64,000 nt of DNA, taken from Huintestinicola sp050874005 (GTDB lineage: Bacteria; Bacillota; Clostridia; Oscillospirales; Ruminococcaceae). Made by a program: the position numbers and the translations under genes. The notes beneath the pieces are model-generated. The model worked only from the letters and a program-made list of their open reading frames with translations, was not told where the DNA came from and did not search any database. Within the stretch, counting starts at the first letter, position 1. Each line of letters starts with the position of its first letter. The stretch lies in the NCBI RefSeq assembly GCF_050874005.1, contig NZ_JBNMJV010000006.1, positions 38,122 through 102,121 of the forward strand, in the 5' to 3' direction. Below are positions 1 through 7,630 of this stretch, piece by piece.

Positions 1-844
1 TGCTGCCCACGATCACCATAGACTCGATACCGGACATATCACAGAGATACTGCATAGTCTTGGCATAGCCCTCGCACTGGATAGTGCCCTTTACAAAACC
101 GCCGTAAATGGTCTGATTAAAGCCCTCTTCCTTTACGAAGTTGTTGTTCAGAGTGATGTAGTCGTGGAATACCTTGAGCTTGCCGTAGGTGTCCTTGCCC
201 TCAGCCTGAGCGAGAACTTCGGAAACCTTAGCGTCGATCTCCTTCTGCATAGAAGCGATCTTCTCGGGGTCAGTTTCCCAGTACCAGAGTCTGCCCTTTA
301 CAACTTTTTTGGAAGTGAGCCAGAAAAGCTGAGGCTCCTGCATATAAAGACAACCGTAAACCTTTATCCACATTTCGTCGGTAACGCTGTCGTCCACCTT
401 TACCTTAGTCTTGACGGACTTGACCGCCTCAAGGATATCGGCATAAAGAGCCTTTTCCTGATCGTTCAAGGTATTGTAACCGTAACGGGTCTTGTAATCC
501 ACGTTGTACTCGGTGATAACAGGCTTCTTTTCGGTAACGACTCCGCCCTCGATCATACTTACGATCTCCTCGTGATTAACGGGGAGAGTGCCTTCGGTCT
601 CGGCAATTTCGGGAGCGGTCTGATCGCCGCCGAAATCAATATTAGCTCCGGGGTCCACAAAACCTGTTGTGCCATCGGCAGATGAACCGTCCTGACCATC
701 TGCGGAAGGCGCTTCTGTGCCGTCCTGAATGATGTTGATAGTAGTTTCCTCCGTGGTAGCGTCCTCAGTTTTCTTGCCGCAGCCTGAAAACATAGAAGCT
801 GTGAGGAGGAGAGCCGCACAAACTGCGGAAATTCTTTTCTTCAT
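1..844 (-). CDS. Transglutaminase-like lipoprotein, partial (3' end outside window)
   Basis: The reading frame runs without a stop from an ATG at 844 to the window edge, giving 281 codons, so the C-terminus is missing. The N-terminus is a lipoprotein signal (MKKRISAVCAALLL, then FSGC as lipobox), predicting an outer-surface, membrane-anchored protein. After a Thr/Glu/Asp/Gly-rich linker comes a globular part that ends in a transglutaminase-like core with the catalytic Cys context QCEGYAKTMQYLCD. The His and Asp of the triad would lie beyond the edge. It is a close paralogue of the gene just upstream (913-2622), sharing the signal peptide start, the YNTLNDQEK / YKQLSADEQ region and the Cys motif, but it lacks the SH3-like segment. 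Substrate is unknown; cell-wall or peptide cross-link processing is inference. Confidence 0.85.
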   Translation of the reverse strand, partial: MKKRISAVCAALLLTASMFSGCGKKTEDATTEETTINIIQDGTEAPSADGQDGSSADGTTGFVDPGANIDFGGDQTAPEIAETEGTLPVNHEEIVSMIEGGVVTEKKPVITEYNVDYKTRYGYNTLNDQEKALYADILEAVKSVKTKVKVDDSVTDEMWIKVYGCLYMQEPQLFWLTSKKVVKGRLWYWETDPEKIASMQKEIDAKVSEVLAQAEGKDTYGKLKVFHDYITLNNNFVKEEGFNQTIYGGFVKGTIQCEGYAKTMQYLCDMSGIESMVIVGS

Positions 845-912
845 TTTGAATATGTTCCTTTCTTTCAGATATCGGCGTGACGGACAAAACCGTGCCGCTT
901 TATATTTCTTTA

Positions 913-2622
913 TCAATTATAAACGATATCGTAGTGGATAACCTGAACGCCGCCGGTATAGGAGCGCTGTCTCTGTATCTGCTTAACGGAGGAAGACTTG
1001 CTCTTGGCGTACTTCTGGAAGGTCTTGAAATAGTCGTCGCTCATAAGAGTGTCGTAAACGTCCTTGGATGTTACTCTGACCTCGGCAACGTGTTTGCCGT
1101 TTGCGATAGCGTCATCGATTGCAGCATACATAGCAGCCTCAGCGTCAGCCTTGGTGTCATAAAGCTTGTTGTAAGCAGCGAAGTAGTTGCAGGCCTCCTT
1201 TGTGCAGGCAGGAGGATCGTAAAGCTTGACAGAGCCGCTGCTTCTGAGCAGAGTGCTTATGTTGTAGTGGGTGATGTTATGTATCCAGGAATCGGGAACG
1301 AGGAAGAACTCGTACTGGATATAGCTTGAGCCGAAGCTGTTAATAGGATCGCCCCAGGTTGCGTCAATGTTGTAGTAACCATTTTCGCAGTAAACAACGT
1401 TCCAAGCGTGAGAGTTGCCGTCCTTATCGGAGCCTCTTACAACGCAGGATTCGATACCTGCCAGATCGCAGAGATACTGCATAGTCTTTGCATAGCCTGC
1501 GCACTGAACGGGGCCCTTAGCGGTAAGACCGTTGTAAATGGAGCAGTTGTAGCCGGATTCGGACATATTGAACTCGTTCTGAAGAACGAGGGTGTCAAAG
1601 AACACCTTGAGCTTTGAAACAGTTCCGCTGTAATTTTTAGCCTTTGAAAGGATAGCGGAAGCAGCGGAGTCGATCTCTGACTGCATAGCCTTGATCTCGT
1701 TTCTGTCGGTAGTCTTAAAGGACAGGGTAGCAAAGGAAGTACCTGCGGAAATGGTGTTGCCCATCCAGAAAAGCTGAGGCTCTGAGTCATAAACGATGGT
1801 GTAAACCTTTACCACCTGCTCCGATGTAAGTCCCGAAGGAACTTCAACAACGCTGTTAAGAGTCTTTACAGCATTTACAAATCTGTTGTAAAGCGTCTGC
1901 TCGTCGGCAGAAAGCTGCTTGTAAACGTATCTTGAGGAGGACTTTATGTTGTAGCCCGGTGTCTCAATAGCGTCACCGAAGCTTGGGGAGCTGCTGTCGG
2001 GAACGTCGGGACCTGAATTTCCGGAGTTGTCTTTGGAGTTGTCTTTCTCAGTAGCAGCTGTAGTTGCTTCTGTAGCAGCCGTAGTCTCGGGAGCCGCAGT
2101 AGTTGTAGCTACAGTAGTTTCGGCAGGCTTTTCGTCGGAAAGGTAATCCGAGTGGATAAAGCCGCCCTCGGCGATCTTGTAGTAGCCTGTATCGGTAAGA
2201 GCGGTCACCTCAACGGTGTCGCCAACATAATGCTGGGAAATGGGAGTAGCGCCGATAATAGCCTTTTCTCTGGAATAGCAGTTCTCGGTAACGTACATAG
2301 TGCCCGATATCTCTGTTTCGGACCATTCCGGAGCAGTCTCTGAGGTCTCGGAGGTCTCAGATGTTTCGGAAGTCTCTGTGGTCTCCTCTGTAACAGAGGT
2401 TTCTTCTGTAGTGGTTGTCTCCTCGGTAGTAGTCTCGGGAACGGTAGTGGTTTCGGGAACTGTAGTCTCGGAAACAGCCTCAGTTTCGGGAGCGGCAGTA
2501 GTTTCTATCTCGGGGATAGCGTTGCCGTCCTCAGCAGTTTTCTGACAGCCCGATGCGACCAGCGTAAGGGAAAGAACGCAGGCAATGGCAGCGGAAATTC
2601 TTTTACTGTTTGTTGTCTTCAT
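913..2622 (-). CDS. Transglutaminase-like lipoprotein with SH3-like domain
   Basis: A 569-residue surface lipoprotein. I start at the ATG at 2622 because AAGGAG lies 10 nt before it; a longer frame begins at 2643. Signal peptide with lipobox VASGC near residue 26; then a low-complexity Thr/Glu/Ser tract with repeated TSE and TTTE units (about residues 40-95); an SH3-like segment around residues 105-165 (VGDTVEVTAL, TGYYKIAEGGFIHSDYL); a second Thr/Ala-rich linker; and a transglutaminase-like domain in the C-terminal half. The triad is visible: Cys in QCAGYAKTMQYLCD, His in SHAWNVV, Asp in NIDATWGDP. The start lies inside the 3' end of the upstream CorC-like gene (20-nt overlap), which suggests coupled translation. 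A paralogue follows downstream. The role in the cell wall is inferred from SH3 plus transglutaminase architecture. Confidence 0.87.
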   Translation of the reverse strand: MKTTNSKRISAAIACVLSLTLVASGCQKTAEDGNAIPEIETTAAPETEAVSETTVPETTTVPETTTEETTTTEETSVTEETTETSETSETSETSETAPEWSETEISGTMYVTENCYSREKAIIGATPISQHYVGDTVEVTALTDTGYYKIAEGGFIHSDYLSDEKPAETTVATTTAAPETTAATEATTAATEKDNSKDNSGNSGPDVPDSSSPSFGDAIETPGYNIKSSSRYVYKQLSADEQTLYNRFVNAVKTLNSVVEVPSGLTSEQVVKVYTIVYDSEPQLFWMGNTISAGTSFATLSFKTTDRNEIKAMQSEIDSAASAILSKAKNYSGTVSKLKVFFDTLVLQNEFNMSESGYNCSIYNGLTAKGPVQCAGYAKTMQYLCDLAGIESCVVRGSDKDGNSHAWNVVYCENGYYNIDATWGDPINSFGSSYIQYEFFLVPDSWIHNITHYNISTLLRSSGSVKLYDPPACTKEACNYFAAYNKLYDTKADAEAAMYAAIDDAIANGKHVAEVRVTSKDVYDTLMSDDYFKTFQKYAKSKSSSVKQIQRQRSYTGGVQVIHYDIVYN

Positions 2623-3964
2623 CTTCAGGTAACTCCTTTTCATCTTCTTTGTGTTTTATTACAGCTTTAATTCTGACAATTCTCATATCCTCGGTAAGCA
2701 GCACGGTAAATTCAATATTTTTGTAGCTTACTGAGGGGGTTTCTCCGTCCTCGGGGATACGTCCCAGAAGGTCGGTGATAAAGCCGCTCATAGTGTCATA
2801 ACGGCAGTCCTCGGGAAGTGGCTCACCGAGAGCTTCCATAACATCTGCAGGGTCGGCAGTACCCTTTATCGTGTAAGTATCATCGGATATTTTTGAGATA
2901 TCCTCGGTCTCGTTGTCGTATTCGTCCTGAATACTGCCCACAATGGACTCCACAAGATCCTCCATCGTAACAAGACCTGCCGTGCCGCCGTATTCGTCCA
3001 CAGCCACAGCTATCTGCAGCTTTTTTTCGGTGAACATCTTAAAAAGATCGTCGCACATACAGCTTTCGGGAACAAATTCGGCGTCTCTGAGAAATCTGCT
3101 GACCGTAACTCCCTGAGAGGACTCGGTGCCTATAAGGCATAACAGATCTTTAACGTGTATCATACCCTCGATGTGGTCAACGCTTTCCCTGTAAACGGGG
3201 ATACGTGAAAAACCGCTTTTAATGGCAGTATAGACCACCTCGGAGATCTCAGCGTCCACGCTCACCGCCACAATATCGGTGCGGTGGGTCATAACATCGC
3301 TTACAGTAAGCTCGTGGAACTCAAAAACGTTGTTTATCATTTCCTTTTCGGAGGATTCGATAGCGCCCGTTTCATTTCCTGCGTCCACCATCATCAGTAT
3401 CTCTTCCTCGGTAACAGCGTCCTCATCGCCTTGGTTTCTGCCGAAAAGAGAGGAAATCGCCGCCGAAAGCTCGGTAATAGGTGATAACAGGTAATAGAGA
3501 ATTCTGACAGCCCCTGCGGAGGACGCCGCAAATTTCTCGGCGGTATCGCCTCTCATAAGAATTCTCGGAAGGTCGCTGCCGAAAAATCTCAGTATAAGCG
3601 CCGCTATCAGAAAACACAGGGCAATTATGAGCCATACCATAGGAGCATTTGCATTTCCTGCCCCGATAAAAAAGGGCTTTGCGAAGGAAAAAGCAAATAT
3701 CGCTCCAACAAGCAGGGAATTTAAAAGCTTGTGAACGGAAAACACAGCGAAAAATCTCCGCTGATTTTTAAACAGGCAAAAAAGTGTATGCCTGCCGTCC
3801 TTTTCATCTTCAAAGCTTTTTATCCTGCCCTCGCCAAGTTCGTCCGCCGCCGCCTCGGCGCAGCCGTAAAACAGCCTTACCGCCACAAGAACGGCACAGA
3901 TGACCGCAGCAATTATAAGCTCCTTCTCGTCCGAAATAATAAACCGACTCCCGTCTGCTTCCAT
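2603..3964 (-). CDS. CorC/HlyC-type CBS-domain membrane protein
   Basis: A 453-residue member of the hemolysin C / CNNM-like family. The start at 3964 is chosen because GGAAG sits 6 nt upstream; the open frame extends 20 codons further. The N-terminal part has several membrane segments (LIIAAVICAVLVAVRLFYG; a segment around LLVGAIFAFSFAKPFF; VWLIIALCFLIAALILRFFG). The acidic linker EEEILMMVDAGNETGAI is typical of the family. Two CBS domains follow (MTHRTDIVAVSVD to HVKDLL, and LQIAVAVDEYGGTAGLVTMEDLVE), then a CorC_HlyC transporter-associated domain (IKGTADPADVMEALGEPLPED). Relatives are linked to magnesium or cobalt efflux and to adenine-nucleotide sensing by the CBS pair; which applies here cannot be read from sequence. 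It heads an operon with the two transglutaminase lipoproteins, behind a near-consensus promoter at 4043-4071. Confidence 0.9.
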   Translation of the reverse strand: MEADGSRFIISDEKELIIAAVICAVLVAVRLFYGCAEAAADELGEGRIKSFEDEKDGRHTLFCLFKNQRRFFAVFSVHKLLNSLLVGAIFAFSFAKPFFIGAGNANAPMVWLIIALCFLIAALILRFFGSDLPRILMRGDTAEKFAASSAGAVRILYYLLSPITELSAAISSLFGRNQGDEDAVTEEEILMMVDAGNETGAIESSEKEMINNVFEFHELTVSDVMTHRTDIVAVSVDAEISEVVYTAIKSGFSRIPVYRESVDHIEGMIHVKDLLCLIGTESSQGVTVSRFLRDAEFVPESCMCDDLFKMFTEKKLQIAVAVDEYGGTAGLVTMEDLVESIVGSIQDEYDNETEDISKISDDTYTIKGTADPADVMEALGEPLPEDCRYDTMSGFITDLLGRIPEDGETPSVSYKNIEFTVLLTEDMRIVRIKAVIKHKEDEKELPEDEDNKQ

Positions 3965-4042
3965 AACCGACTTCCTTTCGGGGAAAAAATTTTTATATGC
4001 CATTGTACAGGGCATATTTTTCATTCTGATGATACATTGTAA

Positions 4043-4071
4043 ATTATACTACAAAACTCATTCAATGTCAA
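4043..4071 (-). promoter_or_regulatory. Sigma-A promoter of the CorC-like/lipoprotein operon
   Basis: On the minus strand TTGACA (4066-4071) and TATAAT (4043-4048) are separated by exactly 17 bp. It lies about 80 bp before the chosen start at 3964. Confidence 0.85.
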
Positions 4072-4226
4072 CGTGACAATGAGATAATAAGATTAAAAGA
4101 TAAAAGGGTTAATTCGTTAAAATTGCCCTAAAAACCGTGGCTTTCGGCTGAAAGTAAAAATAGTGTAACGATTTGTAATCAAAATTTGGCATAATTTCAT
4201 AATCAAAATCAAAATATATGTTCCTA

Positions 4227-4275
4227 AAATAACATAAAACAAAGCGCCGTATCTCATAAAAATGAAATACAGCGC
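4227..4275 (-). terminator. Rho-independent terminator of the NatAB/microprotein operon
   Basis: On the minus strand a 14-bp stem (GCGCTGTATTTCAT paired with ATGAGATACGGCGC, two G-U pairs) with a TTTT loop is followed by TTTGTTTTATG. It starts about 30 bp after the stop of the Gln/Asn-rich reading frame. Confidence 0.9.
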
Positions 4276-4306
4276 ATTGATTGAATGGAGATGAAAATCA
4301 GAGCAT

Positions 4307-4450
4307 TTATCTTTCGGAACGGTTGTCCTTGCAGTTCTGACCATTCTGCTGATTTTTCTGCTGCTGGTTCTGCTGACGGTTCTGCTGATTCTGCTGCTGG
4401 TTCTGCTGATTATTCTGCTGACGGTTGTTATTCTGGTTCTGATTAAACAT
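4307..4450 (-). CDS. Gln/Asn-rich microprotein (47 aa)
   Basis: A short frame with a proper ribosome binding site (AAGGAAG, 8 nt before the ATG) and a strong terminator 30 bp after its stop. 34 of 47 residues are Gln or Asn, in blocks such as QQNNQQNQQQNQQ, with Arg breaks; the last 12 residues differ (NGQNC, then KDNRSER) and contain the only Cys. There is no signal peptide or membrane helix. I do not recognise a characterised family. It is the last frame of the run natA-like, natB-like, two-helix membrane protein, so it is probably co-transcribed with the exporter. Whether it is exported, binds RNA or aggregates is unknown. The clean start and stop signals argue that it is real despite its low complexity. 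Confidence 0.7.
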   Translation of the reverse strand: MFNQNQNNNRQQNNQQNQQQNQQNRQQNQQQKNQQNGQNCKDNRSER

Positions 4451-4537
4451 TAGTAATACTTCCTTTCCACGGGAAAATGTTTTCCCCGTTACAGAAGTAT
4501 TATGTTCGGGATACGCCCGAATATACAGAAGAACATA

Positions 4538-4825
4538 TCACTTGAAAAAAATACTGCTGTCGGAAAAATCCTCACATTCCATCTCGTCACGCTGCTTTTT
4601 CAGCTCGGAAGCATTTCGGAAATTTTCCTTTTTTTGGAGAATATCACGGATAGTAAGAAGTATCACCAGCAGAGCCGCACCCGACAGCATAAGCATATCG
4701 GAAACGCTTAGCCCCAGCCGTTCTCTGAAATACCACAGCCCGGCGACAGCGGCGGCTGATATGACCGCCGTGCCTATAAGCATAGGATTTTTCTGCATTT
4801 TAGGCTCATAATCGTGGAATATCAT
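4538..4825 (-). CDS. Small membrane protein of the NatAB-like operon
   Basis: A 95-residue protein with two predicted membrane segments (MLIGTAVISAAAVAGLWYF and MLMLSGAALLVILLTI) and a charged, cytoplasm-like C-terminal tail (ILQKKENFRNASELKKQRDE). Its ATG overlaps the stop of the permease gene (ATGA), so it is almost surely translated as part of the exporter operon. I do not recognise the family. It could be an accessory subunit of the permease; that is inferred only from the overlap. It overlaps nothing downstream; the Gln/Asn microprotein starts 88 bp later. Confidence 0.8.
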   Translation of the reverse strand: MIFHDYEPKMQKNPMLIGTAVISAAAVAGLWYFRERLGLSVSDMLMLSGAALLVILLTIRDILQKKENFRNASELKKQRDEMECEDFSDSSIFFK

Positions 4826-6165
4826 TTTGCCCCACCTTTTATAAGGCTTTTCTTTCTGCCTCTGTCAGCGGAGAAATTCATAGTAAACAGCAGGTCGGAG
4901 GTAAACATCTTCACCGCCAGATACATACAAACCGCAAAGAACACCGCCTGATAGATAAGGCCGCCGATAACGAGAGCCGTCTCACCGAACATAAGATTGC
5001 TCATAGCCGTGTAAGTGTGAGTAAAGGGAATGATGTACATAATGATCTTAAGTGCGGGAGACATAGAGTTAACGTCTGCAAACATCGTAACGAAGAAAGG
5101 TATCATAGTCGCCATCATAATGGGCATAACTAAGGTCTGCACCGACTTTGTGTCCGTAGCCATAGCGCCGAGGATAAGCGATACCGAAAGTCCGATAGCG
5201 ATCGTAAGGAACAGGTCAAGACCGAAAATAAGGATATCGCCTATACCGAGAGTAAGTCCCAGACTTGCCAGAGCCTCAGCCCCCGAGGTAATGCCTGCAG
5301 TATTTGCAGCAGCACCCTCCTCAAGCTCAGCAGCAGCGCCTCCCATCATACTCTGCATATAGAAAGCAAATCCGATTATCATAGCACCCGCATTAAGAAG
5401 CGCCACGATAACAGCAGATATCATCTTAGCGGTAAGCACCGTAATTCTCGAAACGGGAGCGGACATAAGCGTTTCCAGAGTCTTGTCGATCTTTTCCGTA
5501 GAAATAGCGGTCATTATCATCTGAGAAGCCATCAGGATAAGGAAGAAGACCGCAAAGGGAGCTATCATAGACTGACTCATAAGCACGCCCATAAGCATAT
5601 CCGCCGATACCTGAACGGTCTTGCCGTTAGCCGTAGTGTATTCTACAGTTACAACAGGCTCCGCAAGAAGCTCCTTTTCGCTTTCGGTCATACCCATTTT
5701 CTGAGTTTCGATGTAATTTCTCACATAGCTTGAAATGGAAGCAGTAAGGCTTGAAGCGGACATATTCTGCATAGAAGTTGTAAGACCGCCGCCCGTAACA
5801 ATGCTCACGCAGTCAACGCCTGCCGACTCGGAACCGTTCACAACGCTGTCACCGAAACCCTCGGGGATAATAACGAGATTTTTGATGTCAAGTCTCTCCA
5901 TCTCGCTCTCAAGGTCCTCGGACTGAAGAGTGACCACCGTAGGGTCAGCGCCGTAATCGGGGAGAGCTTTTATCATTTCCTCTGTAAATGCCGAACCGTC
6001 AAGATCGGCAATGTTCACGCTTGAATTGTTAAGAGCCTCGTCCATAGCGCCGCCCATGACCTTGCCCATAACAATGAGCAGAACACAGGTGAATATCATC
6101 GAGAAGATAGCCTGAGGAGTAAGCAGCTCTTTTATCTCTTTTTTTAACAGATTACCTAATTTCAT
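4822..6165 (-). CDS. ABC-2 type permease, NatB-like exporter subunit
   Basis: A 447-residue membrane subunit of an ABC-2 exporter. The start at 6165 (MKLGNLLKKEIKELLT) is preferred because it is the family-typical N-terminus and GGGTGG lies upstream; it overlaps the ATPase stop by 14 nt. Architecture: one N-terminal membrane segment (IFSMIFTCVLLIVMG), a large extracytoplasmic domain of about 170 residues, then about five membrane segments starting at MIAPFAVFFLILMASQMI, with the conserved ISTEKIDKTLETLMSAPVS loop. This is the layout of NatB/YhaP-type sodium or drug exporters. The substrate is not deducible. It works with the ATPase encoded directly upstream. Confidence 0.9.
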   Translation of the reverse strand: MKLGNLLKKEIKELLTPQAIFSMIFTCVLLIVMGKVMGGAMDEALNNSSVNIADLDGSAFTEEMIKALPDYGADPTVVTLQSEDLESEMERLDIKNLVIIPEGFGDSVVNGSESAGVDCVSIVTGGGLTTSMQNMSASSLTASISSYVRNYIETQKMGMTESEKELLAEPVVTVEYTTANGKTVQVSADMLMGVLMSQSMIAPFAVFFLILMASQMIMTAISTEKIDKTLETLMSAPVSRITVLTAKMISAVIVALLNAGAMIIGFAFYMQSMMGGAAAELEEGAAANTAGITSGAEALASLGLTLGIGDILIFGLDLFLTIAIGLSVSLILGAMATDTKSVQTLVMPIMMATMIPFFVTMFADVNSMSPALKIIMYIIPFTHTYTAMSNLMFGETALVIGGLIYQAVFFAVCMYLAVKMFTSDLLFTMNFSADRGRKKSLIKGGAK

Positions 6166-6895
6166 CTGACTGCACCACCCTTTCAAAAACTTCCTCAAGA
6201 TTAGCGGCATTATAACGTGCTTTCAGCTCGTCGATGGTGCCCGTGACCATAAGCTCGCCGTGAGCCATAATTCCCACCCTGTCGGAAACGTACTCTATTT
6301 CAAGCATATTGTGTGATGAAAGCAGGAAGCTCATACCCTCCTCGGCGGAAAGACGCTTTATGGTCTTTCTGATGTCCAGAGCGTTGATAACGTCAAGACC
6401 CGAGGTAGCCTCGTCAAGAATGGCAAGCTTGGGGCGTGTCATAACAGCACGGGAAAGCAGCAGCTTTCTTATCATACCACGTGAGTAGCCGCCTATCTTT
6501 TCCTCCAGCCTGTCGCCCAGACCGCACATATTCACAGCCCTGTTCACATACTTGTCTATCTCGTCCTTGTCGGCGGAAAAAAGTCCCGCCATAAAGTAAA
6601 GGTAGTCCATACCGGTCATAGTCTTGTATGCGCCTGCCTCGTCGGGGAGATATGTAATAGCCTGTCTTACCTTGTCAGGCTCGGAGATGATGCTGTGACC
6701 GTTCACAAAAGCGTCGCCGCCCGTGGGCTTGATAAGGGTGGATATCATTCTGATGGTCGAAGTCTTGCCTGCGCCGTTTGGACCGATGAGAGCGAAAATT
6801 TCTCCCTCTCCCACGGTAAAGCTCACGTCCTTGACCGCCATAACGCCCTTTTTGTAGGATTTAGACAGTCCCTCTGCCTTTAATACGTCAGCCAA
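6152..6895 (-). CDS. ABC transporter ATP-binding protein, NatA-like
   Basis: The 247-residue ATPase partner of the permease. A TTG start at 6895 is chosen because AGGAGGG lies 7 nt upstream and the family N-terminus (LADVLKAEGLSKSYKKG) begins there; the in-frame ATG at 6946 would add an unrelated hydrophobic leader. Walker A GPNGAGKTS (about residues 38-46), a signature motif in the variant form YSRGM (137-141), Walker B LAILDEA (157-163) and the H-loop His in SSHN (195) are all present, so it should hydrolyse ATP. The Arg in place of a signature Gly is a common variant in this exporter class. Its promoter (6937-6965) and a palindrome between promoter and start suggest local regulation. Confidence 0.92.
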   Translation of the reverse strand: MADVLKAEGLSKSYKKGVMAVKDVSFTVGEGEIFALIGPNGAGKTSTIRMISTLIKPTGGDAFVNGHSIISEPDKVRQAITYLPDEAGAYKTMTGMDYLYFMAGLFSADKDEIDKYVNRAVNMCGLGDRLEEKIGGYSRGMIRKLLLSRAVMTRPKLAILDEATSGLDVINALDIRKTIKRLSAEEGMSFLLSSHNMLEIEYVSDRVGIMAHGELMVTGTIDELKARYNAANLEEVFERVVQSDEIR

Positions 6896-6908
6896 TTTAA
6901 AACCCTCC

Positions 6909-6930
6909 TGTTTTATGATAATGTAAAACA
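6909..6930 (-). promoter_or_regulatory. Palindrome between the natAB-like promoter and its start codon
   Basis: TGTTTTA and TAAAACA form perfect 7-bp arms around an 8-bp spacer, located just downstream of the -10 box and upstream of the ribosome binding site. The position fits a repressor operator (GntR- or MarR-type size); no regulator gene is adjacent. Confidence 0.5.
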
Positions 6931-6936
6931 ATATAT

Positions 6937-6965
6937 AATATATCATCTTATTTATAAAATGTCAA
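6937..6965 (-). promoter_or_regulatory. Sigma-A promoter of the NatAB-like operon
   Basis: Minus-strand TTGACA (6960-6965) and TATATT (6937-6942) with a 17-bp spacer, about 40 bp before the TTG start. Confidence 0.8.
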
Positions 6966-6984
6966 TAGTGCATTTTAAATTATG

Positions 6985-7107
6985 TCATCTCATAACCTTG
7001 CGCTCATAAGTGACAATGATTCCATAACCCATTGCCGCATATGGCGTTACCGAAATTACACGCCGGCCGTCGGCTGCCATTCTGTTCATTTCCTTTTCTG
7101 CAGCCAT
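6985..7107 (-). CDS. 40-residue microprotein, DUF4177-like fragment
   Basis: A short frame starting at an ATG preceded by GGGGGAG 5 nt away, and transcribed from its own promoter (7201-7229). The sequence starts MAAEKEMNRMAADGRRV and ends in a segment ISVTPYAAMGYGIIVTYERK that resembles the end of small DUF4177-type proteins (a Trp/Val-rich stretch ending in a strand such as IVTYERK); the match is by eye and weak. No signal peptide or membrane helix. It is followed within 20 bp by the -35 box of the natAB-like promoter. Function unknown. The leader of about 85 nt can fold over the region just before the ribosome binding site. Confidence 0.6.
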   Translation of the reverse strand: MAAEKEMNRMAADGRRVISVTPYAAMGYGIIVTYERKVMR

Positions 7108-7200
7108 AAAAACTCCCCCGAGAACGGCAAAAAAATATTATCCCAAGCATAAGCTTCTCTTCCGTTCCCGACTCGAAGCAGGGAAAATCTCCCAACTATT

Positions 7201-7229
7201 ATTTTAGCACAAAGGCAGATGGTAATCAA
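7201..7229 (-). promoter_or_regulatory. Promoter of the 40-residue microprotein
   Basis: Minus-strand TTGATT (7224-7229) and TAAAAT (7201-7206), 17-bp spacer. Confidence 0.7.
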
Positions 7230-7264
7230 TAGAATTATTATATTCTAATACGGTTAATGAAATT

Positions 7265-7621
7265 TTAATCTTCGTGCTTTTCTTCATCTCTCTCGTCCGG
7301 CTCGCCGTTAATGACGTAATCGAGAAAGACCTTCACATTTTCAAACTCTCTCGTGTGACCGTCGGGATAGGTGTAAAAAAACGGTTCATTAAGCTCGGGA
7401 GCCTCTCCGGGAGGAATATTCCCATTCCGCTCGGTACGCTTTTGCGCAGCGGACTTTTTGCGCTTTTTGACGCATTCCGTAAGCAGATATTCTATCTGCC
7501 CGTTAATGGAACGGAAATCATCCTCCGCCCATTTTGCAAGCTCGTCGTAAAGGGAAGCGGACAGCCTGAGAGGGACCTGCTTTTTGCCCTTTGCCTTATC
7601 ATTTTCAGCCAAACGCTTCAC
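7265..7621 (-). CDS. Ribbon-helix-helix (Arc/CopG-like) protein
   Basis: A 118-residue protein whose first half is an Arc-like ribbon-helix-helix: the basic beta strand KKQVPLRLSASLYDELAKWA followed by helix SINGQIEYLLTECVKKRKK. Such dimers bind DNA operators. The C-terminal half (residues 65-118) is acidic and contains FFYTYPDGHTREFENVKVFLDYV, which I do not recognise. It is the last gene of a set with a small membrane protein and a YhfC-type protease (gap of 9 bp to the former). No toxin gene is adjacent, so an antitoxin role is not supported; autoregulation of this operon is a reasonable guess only. Confidence 0.8.
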   Translation of the reverse strand: MKRLAENDKAKGKKQVPLRLSASLYDELAKWAEDDFRSINGQIEYLLTECVKKRKKSAAQKRTERNGNIPPGEAPELNEPFFYTYPDGHTREFENVKVFLDYVINGEPDERDEEKHED

Positions 7622-7630
7622 CTCCGATCA

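Noticed and set aside
2340..2480. Short repeats in the lipoprotein gene as a possible CRISPR-like array
   Set aside because: They are in-frame low-complexity Thr/Glu/Ser codons with no regular spacers.
4117..4344. 75-codon minus-strand frame across the terminator region
   Set aside because: It overlaps the terminator and the better-supported Gln/Asn frame, and has no ribosome binding site.
7265..7621. Antitoxin of a toxin-antitoxin pair
   Set aside because: The ribbon-helix-helix fold is there, but the neighbour is a four-helix membrane protein and no toxin family is seen.
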